Below are positions 43,500-56,290 of a stretch of 64,000 nucleotides of DNA, one piece after another. The DNA comes from Benincasa hispida. Taxonomy: Eukaryota > Streptophyta > Magnoliopsida > Cucurbitales > Cucurbitaceae. The position numbers and the translations under genes are program-made. The notes under the pieces were generated by a model that was not told the origin of the DNA, made no database searches, and saw nothing but the letters and a program-made list of their open reading frames with translations. The stretch lies in NCBI RefSeq assembly GCF_009727055.1, contig NC_052360.1, forward strand, positions 64,330,874-64,394,873, given 5' to 3'. Position 1 is the stretch's first letter. Every line of letters begins with the position of its first letter.

Positions 43500-46105
43500 T
43501 GAACTACGTTAGGTTTTAAGCAAATACTCGTAAAACAAACAACATCAAATAAGGTTTTAGGAAAACTAATATGAACCCCGTGTGACATCTAGTTTCGCAA
43601 TGACGCTTCAAAGGTTTAGGACAAAAGCCGCCAAATGGAGGTCAATTATCCTTCCTCTGAATTGAGGAATTCTCAACAGGTCATTAGTACTAGAACAACT
43701 CTTGTTCCTATAACGACTAACCATCATTGATTTGGTCAAGAGATCATTAACTTACTTAACAATCTCCTGTAAGTGTGACCCGCCATTTTAGGCCCTAGAG
43801 ATCTGCCCCAAGCAACCAATCCGAAGGAAAAAATCCAATTGGGACAAAACCTAAAGCGACCCTATCCATTTTTGGAATTCACCTTGATATTGACCAATTT
43901 CACAAAACCTATCCAAAGGGGCACACTACCAGGGTGCCACGAAGGAGTACAGAATGATCTCACGGTATGAACCAATGATAGAGACCATAGGACGTGTTGA
44001 CATACACCCTTCACCCACTTACTATAAACACTTTCTCCGTCTACCTTGATATTGACTCATGCAAACACCATCCGAAGGGGGATGCTCCCAGAGCACCACG
44101 AGGCCAAGCATGAATCTCACGGTGTGGACATTCAGGGAGAAACGTGAGTGGAACCATTGATATATCATATACATCTCTTCCTCCTACTGAGTATTTTATA
44201 ATCTAGGGTTTAGTTTACTTAGAAAAAACACGGCTAAAAATTTTAACTAAGTGACTTTTTAGGTTTGCCCAAGAGTAACTTTTACCTTGGATAGTTAATC
44301 AACTTTTGATCATCATCCATTAAATTCTTCAACGAAGTCTTTGACCATTTGTCGCATGCTTGTAGAAAATCTATCTAATTCACCTTTCTAGGTAGGTTCC
44401 CAGGTAGGGATGTTCTATTTCCATCAGCTTAAGAACCCCAGCCTAGATAGAACCCGCCTTAGACAAAAGGTCCCTTATAGATAGATTTAAAACAAATTTA
44501 ATCTTTTATGCCAATCAATTTAATCCTATTAAATCGATTTTAAAAGATTAATTTAGGTTACTAATCTTATTAGAACCAGTGAACTTAGGTCTATCTCAAT
44601 CCAATTTTAAAACCCTTTTAAAAAACATGAGTTCACCCTAAGTCTGCATGCAACTATTTCTTATCGATTTTAGTTCTAATTTCCTTTATAATGCTTATAA
44701 ACGGAAACAACCAAAACCACAACGCAAAGCTAAACACATACAAGGCATTCATAACTTTTATAAACAGGCTAAGTGTCATGTTCAATGCATTGTTCATTCA
44801 TTGCTACCTTTTTATATAATGCTTATACAAACAAGCAACGAAACAAGCACAACATGCTTCCATACACTCTTATACTATGATGCTTATAATATAAAAATGA
44901 TGCTTGATAATGCTTAATGCATGCAAAAATATAACTCTTATATTTCATAATGCATGCACATGCTTTCACGTAATTTTTTCATGCTAGATTATAACATGTA
45001 TAATACATGATGCATGAATAATTGCACAACCTAAGGTGGGTTTCAAACTATATGTCAAACACTTTTCCATAAAAACATCATACATCACATGTATAATAAA
45101 CAAATGTTGATGAACCGGGTAAAATTGCCTCAAATCCTTAAAACTAAAGCTAACTATTACAAAACAAGGAGTCACCGATTCAAACAAGCGAACTGGGTCT
45201 TGAACCGTCCGGGCAAAGCAACGCGTCTCCAACTGATCGTGCACCAAACACCCCGTGATCGTCTACATGAAAGAACAAATGCTTTGTTGTATCGTTTACC
45301 AATGCTCCCAGAGCTAAACGATCGTTTAGCAATGATCATGTACCTTTTACTATGCGATGAAGCATGAGGTAAAACCGCGATCTTCTATCGCGTTTCGCAC
45401 AATGAAACTCTACACGATTGTCTAAACGATAACGATGCGGCTAAGACCATCGTCTAAATGATCGCTGAACTGAGCGCCTTCAATATCGTATACCACGTGA
45501 TCGTGTAGGTAGAAACTATGCAATGAGGCATGCTAGCTACACGATCGTCTAACGTGTGCCTTTTTCTAAACGGTGAGCATCAAATGCTTCTACTACGGAT
45601 CGTCTACCTTCTAATGTCTATGCGAATGGGCAACCAATGTTACGCGATAGAGTATACGATTTACCCAATTGTTTAGCTAGCTAAACGATTGTTTAGTAAA
45701 TACTACACGATCATATAGAAAAATCTATACGATTCGTTTAGTTTAAATCCCAACGATCGTTTACCCGAGACTACACGACACGACCAACTTCTTGGTCTTC
45801 TTCCTCGCTGAGAACAACATCTTTCATGCTTTAAAACTTCATCACGAACAACTCGACTAACTCAAACTCTTACAATTATAGACTAATTGCATGTTAATTA
45901 CAAGTAACAAAAAACACAGGGGCCCTTACAAATTAAACACTTTGTAATTGAAAGAAAGCTTTAAATAGAGGCAATTAAACCTATAAACAACCATCAATGC
46001 CCATCCACAAATGCATTTCATATTTAAACACAAATGCAGAAAACCCACCAAGACTGTAAAAGAAGTTCAAAACAGAAATAAAATTTGGAATATCAGAAAC
46101 ACCTG
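43500..46105 (-). other. Untranslated leader of copia element 3
   Basis: About 2.6 kb between primer-binding site and gag. 43600-44500 is the reverse of the leader in copia element 2 (shared blocks around GACCCTATCCATTTTTGGA and TGGTCAATATCAAGG). 45190-45790 carries a second CGATCG word array. 44640-45000 has short direct words (TATAATGCTTATA, TGATGCTTATAA). No gene. A 3' splice site TTTTCAG ends it, so a leader intron is plausible. Confidence 0.55.
45190..45790. repeat. CGATCG/CGTTTAG word array in copia leader
   Basis: About twenty ACGATCGT, CGTTTAG, CGTCTAA and related words over 600 bases. They include an 18-base perfect palindrome GCTAAACGATCGTTTAGC at 45313-45330. The composition is GC-richer than the flanks. 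Same word family as the LTR arrays at 41030, 46570 and 63120. Confidence 0.85.
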
Positions 46106-46117
46106 GCTTTGATACCA
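46106..46117 (-). other. Primer-binding site of copia element 3
   Basis: TGGTATCAAAGC on the minus strand, one mismatch from the initiator-Met site, two bases from the LTR end at 46120. It sets the direction of element 3 (leftward). Confidence 0.85.
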
Positions 46118-46119
46118 AT

Positions 46120-48240
46120 TGAAGGAAATCGGACATGAGATTTCCGATGAGCAGTGGAAGGATCTTTCCAAATTTCAATCATATATAAACATACATAATT
46201 ACAGTCACAAACGGAAAATAAATATGTTATGCATAATTGAAATTTCGACATGCTTTACTACACGATCAAGGAGACCATAACATTACTTTCAAGATTCATT
46301 CTCAAGATCCCTCGATCATGGAAAGCTCAAAAAATCAGCAACACTGTAACAATCGAACACTCGTACAACATACGGACTGCTACAAACTGTACGATCACAG
46401 ATGAACTCGAACAAGCGATCACCAAGGTCACAAAACCCTGATACACCGCGAACGGCCTCCACAGAACCTCGACTGTGTCGAGTTAAGTATGACACTGCCA
46501 AAAAGTTTACCTCGGTATTCTTGGTGTGAGAATCTAGATTGTGGGCTCTGTGTGGACTTGGTTAGAGGCGAGAAACCGGAAGAAGAGAAATCGTGTAAAC
46601 GATTGAGTAAGTGGGAGAAGATAAAGCCTATCATATAGGTCGATGCCCAATCGTTTAACAAAAGCTATGCGATCATCTAGCAAAAGCTATGCGATCGTTT
46701 AGCTCATTGCCTAGCTGAGTGTCTATCGTGTAAGAACATTCCACGATCGTGTAGTCTCTCCAAGCAGTCGTTTAGTAAATCTGATTTATTTGACAACTAT
46801 TCTGTGAGTAATTTCCAAGATTGGAAATCTCAATTAACAACTTTTGCAAACCTTACTAAAATTAGGAAAACATTTTTCCTTTTATCTCACGGTTACCATA
46901 AAACCACCAATAACCTCCCACTCAATTGATTATTAGAGAAAAAGAGATAATTATCCAATAATTAATATTATTATAAATATAAATGATAACCAACTTACCA
47001 TACTATATTTATAACCTATAGTTTTAATATTTCATCTCATGAAACATACAAACCATAGCTCTTTTTCTATTTCATGGCACTTAATGTAAATCTCATTTAC
47101 ATTAACCCTCCACTTGATGTATCTCATACACCACATGGATCATATCATATCTAATCGAATTACCTCTTATCAATTTAAACATTTCAAATCAACACCAAGA
47201 ACTTATCCTCAACTTGAATCCATTGAGATACCAAGGGGACCTTCTGGACCTGTAGCTCGAAGCTCCAACGGTATGTGAATAACTGACTAAACTCTTTAGT
47301 CACGGGATCCACCATCCTTTAACTTCTAGGCACTTCACAAAAGACCGACAGCTGAACTCTCTTTACTACAGATATATTATGTGTCCATCTTAACCAATCA
47401 ATAGTGCGACAACCTTTCACAGATCACTCGTAAGTACAGGTCGGCCAATAACCGTTATGCCCATGTAGCTACATCTAACTCCTTAAGTACAACTGATCCC
47501 TCTAATGAACGTAAGTCATAGTCTTACTATGATCGAGTCCTCTCTTCCAAAGAGAAGCTATGACCACTATGTTCAAGCTCCGGAATCAGTTTTTAAGGGA
47601 ACAATCTATCTACTTACTTATGCTTCGGGGAAGGAGTGAATTCCATCTTGTGTAATTGAGTTCCCAGCTCCCAGATCAGACAAGTCCCCAAAAAGGTAGG
47701 CATATTGAGTTGGCAATCTGGTCAACCTCACCCATACTAATCAAAGGACCGCCCACAAATGGAGGAGTTCCCAAAATACTCAGGATTGAGGTCATGTCAC
47801 CTATGGTCATTTAGGTGAGATTTAAGTCTCTAGTATCGACGGTGTTATACATAGAGTCTAGTCATCTCGTAGACCAGTCTTATACAAACTCTTTGTATAG
47901 GACACCCCCACTCACATGTCTCCACATGAATGGTCGGGATCTACCATATGTAGTAGTTTACAACACCTGCAAACCCCTACAAAACGGGTTATATCCGTTG
48001 TGTCACCAAGATCAGGTATCCCACCTAAATCCTTATACTACAGACTTATTTAAGTTATCACTTAAGGCATGATCCACTTGTATATCTCATATACATGCTT
48101 AAATTTAAATTAGATAACCATGGAACTTTGTTTATTGGATATGAATAAATGCGGAATGAAATAACACTTATTTTATTCATAAACAATGTGTATATTATAA
48201 ACAACGAGACTCCGGGAGAATTAGGACACCAATCCCAACA
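46120..48240 (-). mobile_element. 5' LTR of copia element 3 (2121 bp)
   Basis: Plus-strand ends TGAAGGAAATCGG...CAATCCCAACA; read leftward, TGTTGGGATTGG...CCTTCA next to the primer-binding site. It contains a CGATCG word array (46570-46790) about 450-670 bases from its 3' end. It also has blocks shared with 40626-42751, 50418-54268 and 62801-64000. It abuts a gypsy polymerase pseudogene at 48241, breaking that frame after PFELM, so element 3 was inserted into the gypsy. The matching 3' LTR and duplication on the far side are lost. Confidence 0.85.
46570..46790. repeat. CGATCG/CGTTTAG word array in copia 5' LTR
   Basis: Words such as AATCGTGTAAACGATTG, CCAATCGTTTAAC, GCGATCATCTAGC, GCGATCGTTTAGC and CCACGATCGTGTAG at 20-30-base spacing. 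Positioned in the part of the LTR that would be transcribed. Confidence 0.8.
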
Positions 48241-50300
48241 TGGAACAATTGCCACCATCAGCTCAAAAGGTTGTGACTAATCTGGCACCACCAGAATGGG
48301 TGCAGAATTTAACACATCCCTGAGTTTGTTGAATGCTTGAATGCAAGCGTCATCAAAGTTATATGGTCTATCTGCCTCTAAGAGCACACTTAAGGGGTGT
48401 GCGAATTGGGAGAATCCTTTGATGAATCTAATATAGAATCCCGTATGACCGATAAAACTTCTCAAGGTTTTAATATTTACAGGTGCAGGGAGTTTGGCGA
48501 TTGTATCAATGTTCGCCACATCCACTTCAAGTCCTGCTTTGGGGATTTTATGTCCCATCATAATACTCTTCGTCACCATAGAATGGAATTTCTCCCAACT
48601 AAAGACAAGGTTGGTATCTTCACAACGCTTTAACAGTTTGCCCAAATTCTCAAGGCAAGTGTTGTATGTGTTACCAAAAACAAATAAATCATCCATTGTG
48701 CATTACAAAGCCCATAGGGCATGTGCCAGAATGCAAATGTGTCAAAGGGGCATATGAAAATAATTTTCTCTTGATCCTCTGGAGCAATTGCTATCTGATT
48801 ATATCTGGAATATCCATCTAGAAAGTAGAAGAATTCGTTCCCCGCAAGCCAATCTAACATTTGGTCAATTAATGGTAGCGGGAAATGATACTTATTTATT
48901 TCCAGATTCGCATTTGATAATTTATACATATCCTCCGTTCAATCACAGTCCTCGTAGGAATTAGCTCATTCTTACTATTGGTTACAACCTTCATTCATCC
49001 TTTCTTTGGCACGCATTGCACTGGGCTTACCCAGTTGCTGTCAGAAATGGGGTAAATGACCCATAAGTTAAGCCATTTTATTATTTCTTTATTAACCACC
49101 TCAGGCATGGCTGGATTCAGCCTACACTATCTTTCCACATAGCCTTCCTTCCCTTCCTCTAACCGAATCTTGGCCAAGGTCTGTACGAGGGACTGATTCC
49201 CTGTATATTGGTCAAAGTCCATTCAATGGCCTTCCTATGCTTTCTCAACACCTACAGTAGGGTCATCTCATCATTTGCGCTTAATGCACCAAAGATAATG
49301 ACTAGCAGAGTGTCGTTATCGACCAAGTATGCGTATTTGTGATGCACCGATAAAGTTTTCAACTACAGGGTAGGGGGCTCTTCCAATGATGATTTTATCT
49401 TTGTAGATTCTCTTTCACTTAAACTCAAAGACTCAAAAATAGGCTCAGTCTTAATCACCACGTGGAGTTTTTCTACAACCAACTCACTCTCCTCTTCTTC
49501 TCGCAATTCCTTCTCACTCAACTCCCAGTAGTTAACACCGAATATTCGACGCACTGACAGGTTTCCAACTTATCTAGGAATTTCAATGCGTTAAACACAT
49601 TGAACTTGACTTGCTGATCACCTATTCTGATAGTTAATTCTCCTTTTTGTATGCTGATCAATGCTCGCTCAATTGACAGAAATGGGCACCTAAGGATGAT
49701 TGGTATTTCCGTGTCAGCTTTGTAATCCAGAATAATAAAATATGTAGGAAAGATGAATTTATCAACTAGTACAAGAATATCTTCGATCTTTCCATTCGGG
49801 TATGTTATGGACCGTTCAGCTAGTTGTAAGGTCACGGTAGTAGGTCTCGCCTCACCAATGCCTAGCTTTTTAAAGATGGAAAGTGACATCAGGTTGATGT
49901 TGGCTCCTAGGTCTCATAACGCATGGCCAACCTCTTTCCCACCAATGGAGCACGATAAAGTGAAGCTTTCTAGGTCTTTCATCTTGATAGGAATATTATT
50001 CTTGAATAATGCGCAATACTCTTGAGTGAGTGCAACCGTTTCAAATTCGTTCAACCTGCACTTTTTGGAAAAAATGTCCTTTACAAATTTCATATAGCTT
50101 CGACTCTGTTCAAGAGCTTCAACTAACCAGATGTTGATATGTAGTTGTTTTAACACATCCAGAAATATCTTGAATTGTTGGCTATCGTCTTTCTTCTTCT
50201 ATCTATTAGGAAAAGGAGGTGGCACTTGTAAGATTTCTCTTGTTTTGTTTTTCTCTTTCACCGCATCAGAAATTGCGATGACGATTTAGGACTTTTGCTT
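48241..50300 (-). pseudogene. Ty3/gypsy pol: protease and reverse transcriptase, broken
   Basis: Minus-strand order: MLKQLHINIWLVEALEQSRSY, FETVALTQEY, the aspartic protease site DLGANINLM, SLSIFKKLGIGEARPTTVTLQ, PIILRCPFLS; an acidic linker; then RT with PISDSNWVSPVQCVPKKG, HFPLPLIDQMLDWLAGNEFFY, FLDGYSRYNQIAIAPEDQEK and YGLCNAQ joined directly to WMDDLFVFGN (a deletion removes about 20 residues before the MDD catalytic site). It continues GHKIPKAGLEVDVANID, RSFIGHTGFYIRFIKGFSQ and PYNFDDACIQAFNKL to APILVVPD. Stops and frameshifts are scattered. It ends at 48241 where copia element 3 is inserted; RNase H and integrase are absent. Athila/Tat-type gypsy is likely but not certain. Confidence 0.92.
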
Positions 50301-50417
50301 TTGGAGCTTCTATATTATCGAAGTTCAAGGTTGTTGAGGATTCATTAAATGGCCAAAAAAATTGAACTATGAAGATCTGTTGTCAATTCAAGGTTATTAG
50401 GGTCAATTGGAGTGATT

Positions 50418-53400
50418 TGAAGGAACTCGTTTACAAAAAGATCCATGAGCGGAAGCGGATCGTCCAAATTCAATTTAGATTGAAAACACAAATTTACAAT
50501 AAACACAAACATATTATGCACTTTAACAAAAATTACAGCATGCTTTTTAAACAAAAAAAAAAAAAGGTTCAAGTGATTATACCTATGAAGAACTTTTTTT
50601 CGCGTAAACCCCTCAAACTTTCAGGAACTCTACAAACAGCAACAATAACTTGAAGACCCTCTTCAAGTAAATCACAAACCAAAAGGTTGAAGAAACTAAA
50701 ACTTGGTATCCTCGGTATTCTCAGGGTGAGAACCTAGGAGTGGTGGATTTTGACTATTTTGGTTAGAAGGGAGTTTATGTGTTTGAAGGAGGAAGACGAA
50801 TAAAGAAGAAAAACTATCGCATAGTAAGATTCTCCAATTGTGTAGTTCAAAACTTCTATCGTATAGGCTCTGTGTTTATTTTGTAGACTCGTTTTTGGAT
50901 ATTTTATTTATTCTATTTTCCATAAGAAATTGCTTAACCACCCACTAAGGTGGTTTGAAAGAAAAATGGATTAATTATCCAAAATAATAAATAATATAAA
51001 TAAACATGATAACCAACTTATCATATTATATTTATAACCTATAGTTTTAATATTACTTCACATACAATATAAAATATAGTTCTTTTTCTCTATTTTATGT
51101 CATTTAATATAAATCATATTTATATTAAATTTAACAACTATGAATCTCATTCATAGAAAATATATTTGAATCACATTCAAATATTTATTCCTCCAATTAA
51201 ACTATAATGTATCAAATACATTATGTTAATTATATCATATATAATTGAATCACTTTAATTATATCATACTGAAGGAGTATATCAGCATGCAGCGGAAATA
51301 ACTATGATCAATAAGCATTATAATTCATTAATTTTGGCTGTAAATAAATCATGCTCATATAACAATAAGAATGTTTCAAGCAATACCTTTGTAGAACTTC
51401 TTTATTCTCGATTCTCAACTGCAAAACTTCTTCAAATCTCGTTGTGAACCACCTCAAGATATTCCCCACTATTCTCTTGGAGCTTTAGATTGAGTTGTGA
51501 GACTCAAAGTAAGCTTGAATGAAGGGAACTTGAATAAGAACTCACTACAACAACCCACTTGAAGAATAGCTTCTTCAACTCGAATTTTTCAGCAAAAACT
51601 CAATTGATGCATGCCTCAATTCCACTCTACTCTTCCCTATTTACTATAGGACATTCATGCAAAGAAGAAGGTTGCATGAGGTGCAGCTCATGCTTGGAGA
51701 TTTGAAGCAAGACTTAAGTGGGTTTAGTGTGAGCTAGTTGAAGGTGTTAATGGAAAAAACCATAATTCTATTTTCTGTTTTTCAAACTTTTCAAATTTTA
51801 CGAAATGATTCCAAAAATCAATTTGATTTCAAAATTGAAAATATTATTAATTTTACAAAATTAATTTCACAAATTAATTTTCTAATAATTAATAATTAAT
51901 TGATTGATTAATTTAATATCCAATATTAAATTAAATTTACACAAATTCCACCTTCATGAATTTAATATTTAAATCATATTTAAATATTAATTAAATTCTT
52001 CAATTACGTTTAGTTCCAAAATTAAACGTGTACTAATTCCCTTAATTCTAATTTGAACGTTTCAAATTAACTTATCACGCTACTCTAAAGCTAATCTATT
52101 TACGAGCTAGTAGGGGTACCTCACGAACCTACAGATCATGAGCTCCAACGATTCAAGATTAATTGGCTAAACTCTTTAAACCGAATTAACCCCTATTCGT
52201 TAACTAATGGGTCACTCCACTAAAGCCCATAGTTGCACTTCCTTCACTGTAGATATATTATGTCCACCCAATATAACTATGATTAGTAAGTTAACCCTTC
52301 ACAGGTTGTTCGTAATAACGGTTGGGTCAAATGTCTGTTTTACCCCCGAGATTACCTCTTGTTCCTTAAGTCTCACTGATCCTCTAATGAACAATTGATT
52401 TATGATCCGATCAACAAACCGAGTCCCTCTCGGGCCAGTGAGAGGGTGGGGCCCCATTCAAGACCCAGAGTCAGTACTTAAGGGAACAACCTCTCTACTA
52501 TTCTTAAAAACGGGTAGGAGTGAATTTCATCTTGCACCCTATGTCCCAGCTATCTAACCGATCTTACCCTTGAAATAGAGGTTTATTGAGCTGGCGCTGT
52601 TGAGCCAACCACCGATGCAAATCTGAGGATAATCTCAAATAAATAGGAGTTCATAGTTAGCTCAGGATTAAGGTCAAGTTACCTAAGTCATCGCTTTGAA
52701 TAGTCAGTCTTAAACAGTAAACAGTGTTATAAAGTAAGAGTGACTGATTTCGTGGTCTGATCTTGTACAAACCCATTGCACAAAATGCCCTCACTCCTCA
52801 TGTCATAATATGTATGAATTAGGATCACATCGTCTGTAGCACTTTACAACTCCTTGTAACAACTATAGAGTGGGTCGCATCCAATAGTGTTACTAGAATA
52901 AGGCACCCAATCTCATTCATATACTATAGATCATTTTGACTATTTACTTGAACTGAATCCACTTTTATGTCTCCACATAAAGTTTAAGTACTCATGTAAC
53001 AGTCATGGGTCTTTTTGTTTATTGGATTTCTAGTAAGCAATACATATTTTCTATAACAACTAATTGAATTTTCAGAATAAGTTTTATTGTTTACAAACCA
53101 CGAGTTTTAGGACATAAAACCAAACACATATATAATTAAATTCCCTCTTCTTAATTTGAACAATTAAAATTAACCCAAAAACTAATTCTCAATTAAATCC
53201 TTTTGAATTACTAAGAGGACTTTATAGACCTATAGCTTGAAGCTCCAACGATACGTGAATAATTAATTTAACTCTTTAATTACATTATCCACCATCCGTT
53301 AATTGTGGGGTACTCCATTAAAGACTGACAGCTACACTCTTCGCACTACAGATATATTTCTATATCCATTGGATATAACCAATCAACAGTATGATGACCC

Positions 53401-54268
53401 TTCACAAACTACTCGTAAGTACAGCTGGGTCAAATTACTATTTTATCCTTATAGTTACATCTAACTCCTTAAATATCATTGATCCCTCTAATGAACATTA
53501 GATCATAGTCCTACTATGATTAAACCCCTCTCGGACTAAGAGAGGGTGTGGCGCTACATTGTTCAAGACCCGAAATCAACTCTTAAGGGAGCAATTTATC
53601 TACTTACCCCTGCTTTAGGAAGGAGTGAATTTCATCTTGTGTAGCTAAGTTCATAGCTCCCCAATCAGACGAATCCCTAAAATGGTAGGCATGTTAACTG
53701 GTGATCTGGCCACTCTCACCTATACAAATCAAAGGACCACTCTAATAGGCAGGAGTTCACAACTTACTCAGGATTAAAGTCATGTTACCTATGGTCATCC
53801 TAGTAAAATGAAAGTCTTTATTATGAACGGTGTTATATAAGGAGACTAAACATTTCGTGGTCTGGTCTTATACAAACTCCTTTGTATAGAATATCCCTGC
53901 TCGCATGTCTAATACATGAATGATCAGGATCAGATCATTTGTAGCACTTTACAACATTTGTAATACCTATAAAGCAGGTTGTACTCGTAGTGGCACTAGG
54001 ATAAGGTACCCAGCCTTATCCATATACCACAGACCATTTACGTTACCACTTAAACATGATCCACCTGTATGTCTCCACATACATGTTTAAGTTACAACGA
54101 TAACCTTGGATTTTAGATTATTGATTTGTGATTAATGCAACTAAAATATTACATATTTCATAGACCAAATGAATAAACATATCAAATATTATTAATTACA
54201 TATAAGTTTGTTCATGCAAGATTTACAAACTATAGGACCTTACAAGATTTAGGGCATCGACCCCAATA
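50418..54268 (-). mobile_element. Copia LTR (~2.0 kb net) inserted in the gypsy, itself carrying a solo LTR
   Basis: The plus strand starts TGAAGGAACTCGTTTAC and ends near GGGCATCGACCCCAATA. Gypsy pol lies to its left and gypsy gag to its right. Excluding the inner insertion (51270-53126 plus one duplication) it is ~1990 bases, close to the 2121-base LTR of element 3. Shared blocks include AGCTCCAACGATACGTGAAT and GATCCACCTGTATGTCTCCA. The final CA has become TA. No clean 5-bp duplication; the flanks both contain TTGGAGT, offset by a few bases. The CGATCG words are nearly gone here (50810-50880). Confidence 0.75.
51270..53126 (-). mobile_element. Solo LTR (1857 bp) nested inside the LTR at 50418-54268
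   Basis: Plus-strand ends TGAAGGAGTATATCAGC...CATAAAACCAAACA, flanked by CATAC (51265-51269) and CATAT (53127-53131), a 5-bp duplication with one change. The interior follows the order of 37235-39184 closely (GAGCTAGTAGGGGTACCTCA, CGGGCCAGTGAGAGGGTGGG, GGTAGGAGTGAATTTCATCT). It splits an AT-rich tract of the outer LTR. This is the deepest nesting level seen: solo LTR in LTR in gypsy. Confidence 0.85.
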
Positions 54269-54753
54269 GTTGGAGTCTTAATTTCTTATTCTCTTGGAGT
54301 CTATGGTTTCACCGGTTTCGTTGGTCTGATTTCTTAGGTCTCAGCAAAAAGCTTACACATTGTTCTCCTACTTCATAGTGTCACAACTTGACACTGTTCC
54401 TTTCCATTTCCACGAGGAGCCTCAGTGTTATTAGGTAGGGTGCCTGGTTGTCTTTTTTTGGATCATTGGCAATTTACCCTACTTGAACCTCTAGATTCCA
54501 AATTAAGGAGGCTTCAGACTAGATCAATGCGTCGTTTTTCTGAATGTATTCTTTGAGAAGCATTTCCAACGATGACAATGCATTCGAACTTGACACGTGA
54601 TTGTAGTTGTAATGAGGTCGATTCTGGTTTTGCTAGTGGCCTTAGTTGTGCTAATTGAATCCATGTGGATTCCTTTTATGCGCTTGCTGCTTTTGATGCA
54701 CATTATTCTGTCCAGACTGTTCTCGACTTCCTCCCCAAGAGAAATTATTAGAA
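54269..54753 (-). pseudogene. Ty3/gypsy gag C-terminal part
   Basis: On the minus strand NFSWGGSREQ is followed by a Gln/Asn/His-rich stretch (PHGFNQHNQGHQQNQNR), then SSNAL..LEMLLKEYIQKND, KKRQPGTLPNNTEAPRGNGK and QCQVVTL. This is the usual C-terminal region of Athila/Tat-like gypsy gag. It is in line with the pol at 48241-50300, separated by the copia LTR. Frameshifts are present. Gag N-terminal sequence is absent; a foldback element begins at 54754. Confidence 0.85.
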
Positions 54754-55770
54754 ATAACACCTTTAAGTTTTCACGTTACAAAACTAGCACCCCTTTGAAA
54801 ACTCATTCAAATAGTTTTTCTCGATCCATCTCAAGCGAGATTAACCATCAAGGTTTAGTTTAAAAAATTAGCTTTTTCTATTGTTTTGGCCCTTTTGGAC
54901 CCTTCTCAGTACATCTCGGAGATATTAGATTGAGATTCTAGTAATTTTAACAAAATATTATGTGATCTTCCTAAATCTTATACTAAATCTTATATATTAT
55001 CAAGTTCGATTATATTTACCAAATATTATATCAAAATCTTACGTAATTTTTTAAATCTTTAGCCAAATTAAAATTTCCAATTTCCAATTCAAATTACCAA
55101 TTATCCAAATGAATTTTTTTAGATGGATCACAAATGATTGATTTTGATTTTCAATTTTTTGGAAAGATTAATTTTTTCAAAAAAAAATGTAAAATATGGA
55201 AAATATATAAAATCTCGTATAAATCTCGGGCAGATTAACACCAAGATCAGTGAATTCTGGGACAAATTAATACCGAGATTTTATATCTTTTCCATATATT
55301 ACCTTTTTTTTTTTTTTTTTGCAACATTTAATCTTTTCCAAAATTAAAAAAAAAAAAAATCAAAATGCAATCATCCATTTGAAAAAAATCTAATTGGTAA
55401 ATTCATTTGGAAATTTAAAAATTCATATAGTCATGGAAACAGAAATTGGCCTAAAATAACATAAGAATTGAATATAATATTCGATAAAGATAACCGAATT
55501 TAGAGAAAATTTGAAAGTATATATGATTTGGTATACAATTTGAATAGATTATCTAATATTCGGAAAAATTACTAAAATCTCAACGTTTAACCCCTCCGAG
55601 ATGTATCGAGAAAGGTCCAAAAGGGCCAAAACAATCCATAAGTTAGAAAAAGTAAAATTTTCAATTAAATCTCGATGGTCGATCTCGCTTGAGATCCACC
55701 CAGAAAAACTAAATTAACGACTTTTCAAAAAACATGCTAGTTTTGAAAAATGGAAAGTTAGGGTGCTAAC
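54754..55770. mobile_element. Foldback element, two ~490-base inverted arms
   Basis: The left half pairs with the reverse of the right half over nearly its full length. Matches include termini ATAACACC / GGTGCTAAC, CAAAACTAGCA (54780 / 55733), CTCAAGCGAGAT (54826 / 55685), an exact 21-base complement (54881-54901 with 55614-55634), ACATCTCGGAG, AAATGAATTT, and an inner pair ATATGGAAAATATATAAAAT (from 55194) with its complement near 55274-55297. The loop is about 55218-55273. There is no coding sequence. Long inverted repeats without genes fit a MULE-type or foldback transposon; no target duplication was found. A transcript across it would form a ~1-kb imperfect hairpin. Confidence 0.85.
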
Positions 55771-56290
55771 AATCTCCCCAAAAGTGTTTGCTTAGAAATC
55801 TTAAACAAATAACAAAACCATTTGTTACCAAATGATATGAATTCTCTTACAGAAATCTAGATCACTCACCATCGATAAGAATAGTTAGAATTATGTTAGG
55901 GATCTTCAACGGTTGAAAATTTTGTCTATAAAGATTTGACAAATTATATTAGTAGAGATTAAAAGACTATTCCTTGCTAATCTTCAATTTTGGAACACCA
56001 ATCAATTTTCAAAATGACCTTATGAAGAGTGGGGGTACAAACCACACGAATTTACTTAGTTTTACCCCTAAAATGACTTATATTAATGAATATGTTGTCT
56101 CTTACCATTTTTATAACCACGATCTTCTATTTGTTATAGAACTTCGTTTGCATTCTTCAACAATCTTCTTCTCGATCAAAAGATTGAGTCCTCTCAAATA
56201 GTTTTTATACCCGTATAAGTGTATGTTTATACTAAGAATTTCCTCATCAGGACTATTTTTTCTCTTTCTAACGTCTTTAAAGTTTATCCA
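55771..56290. other. Unassigned AT-rich spacer
   Basis: No gene. A TTTGTTACCAAATGATATGA word near 55831 resembles the primer-binding-site/LTR junction at 5277-5287, so this may be a decayed LTR, but there is not enough to call one. Confidence 0.3.
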
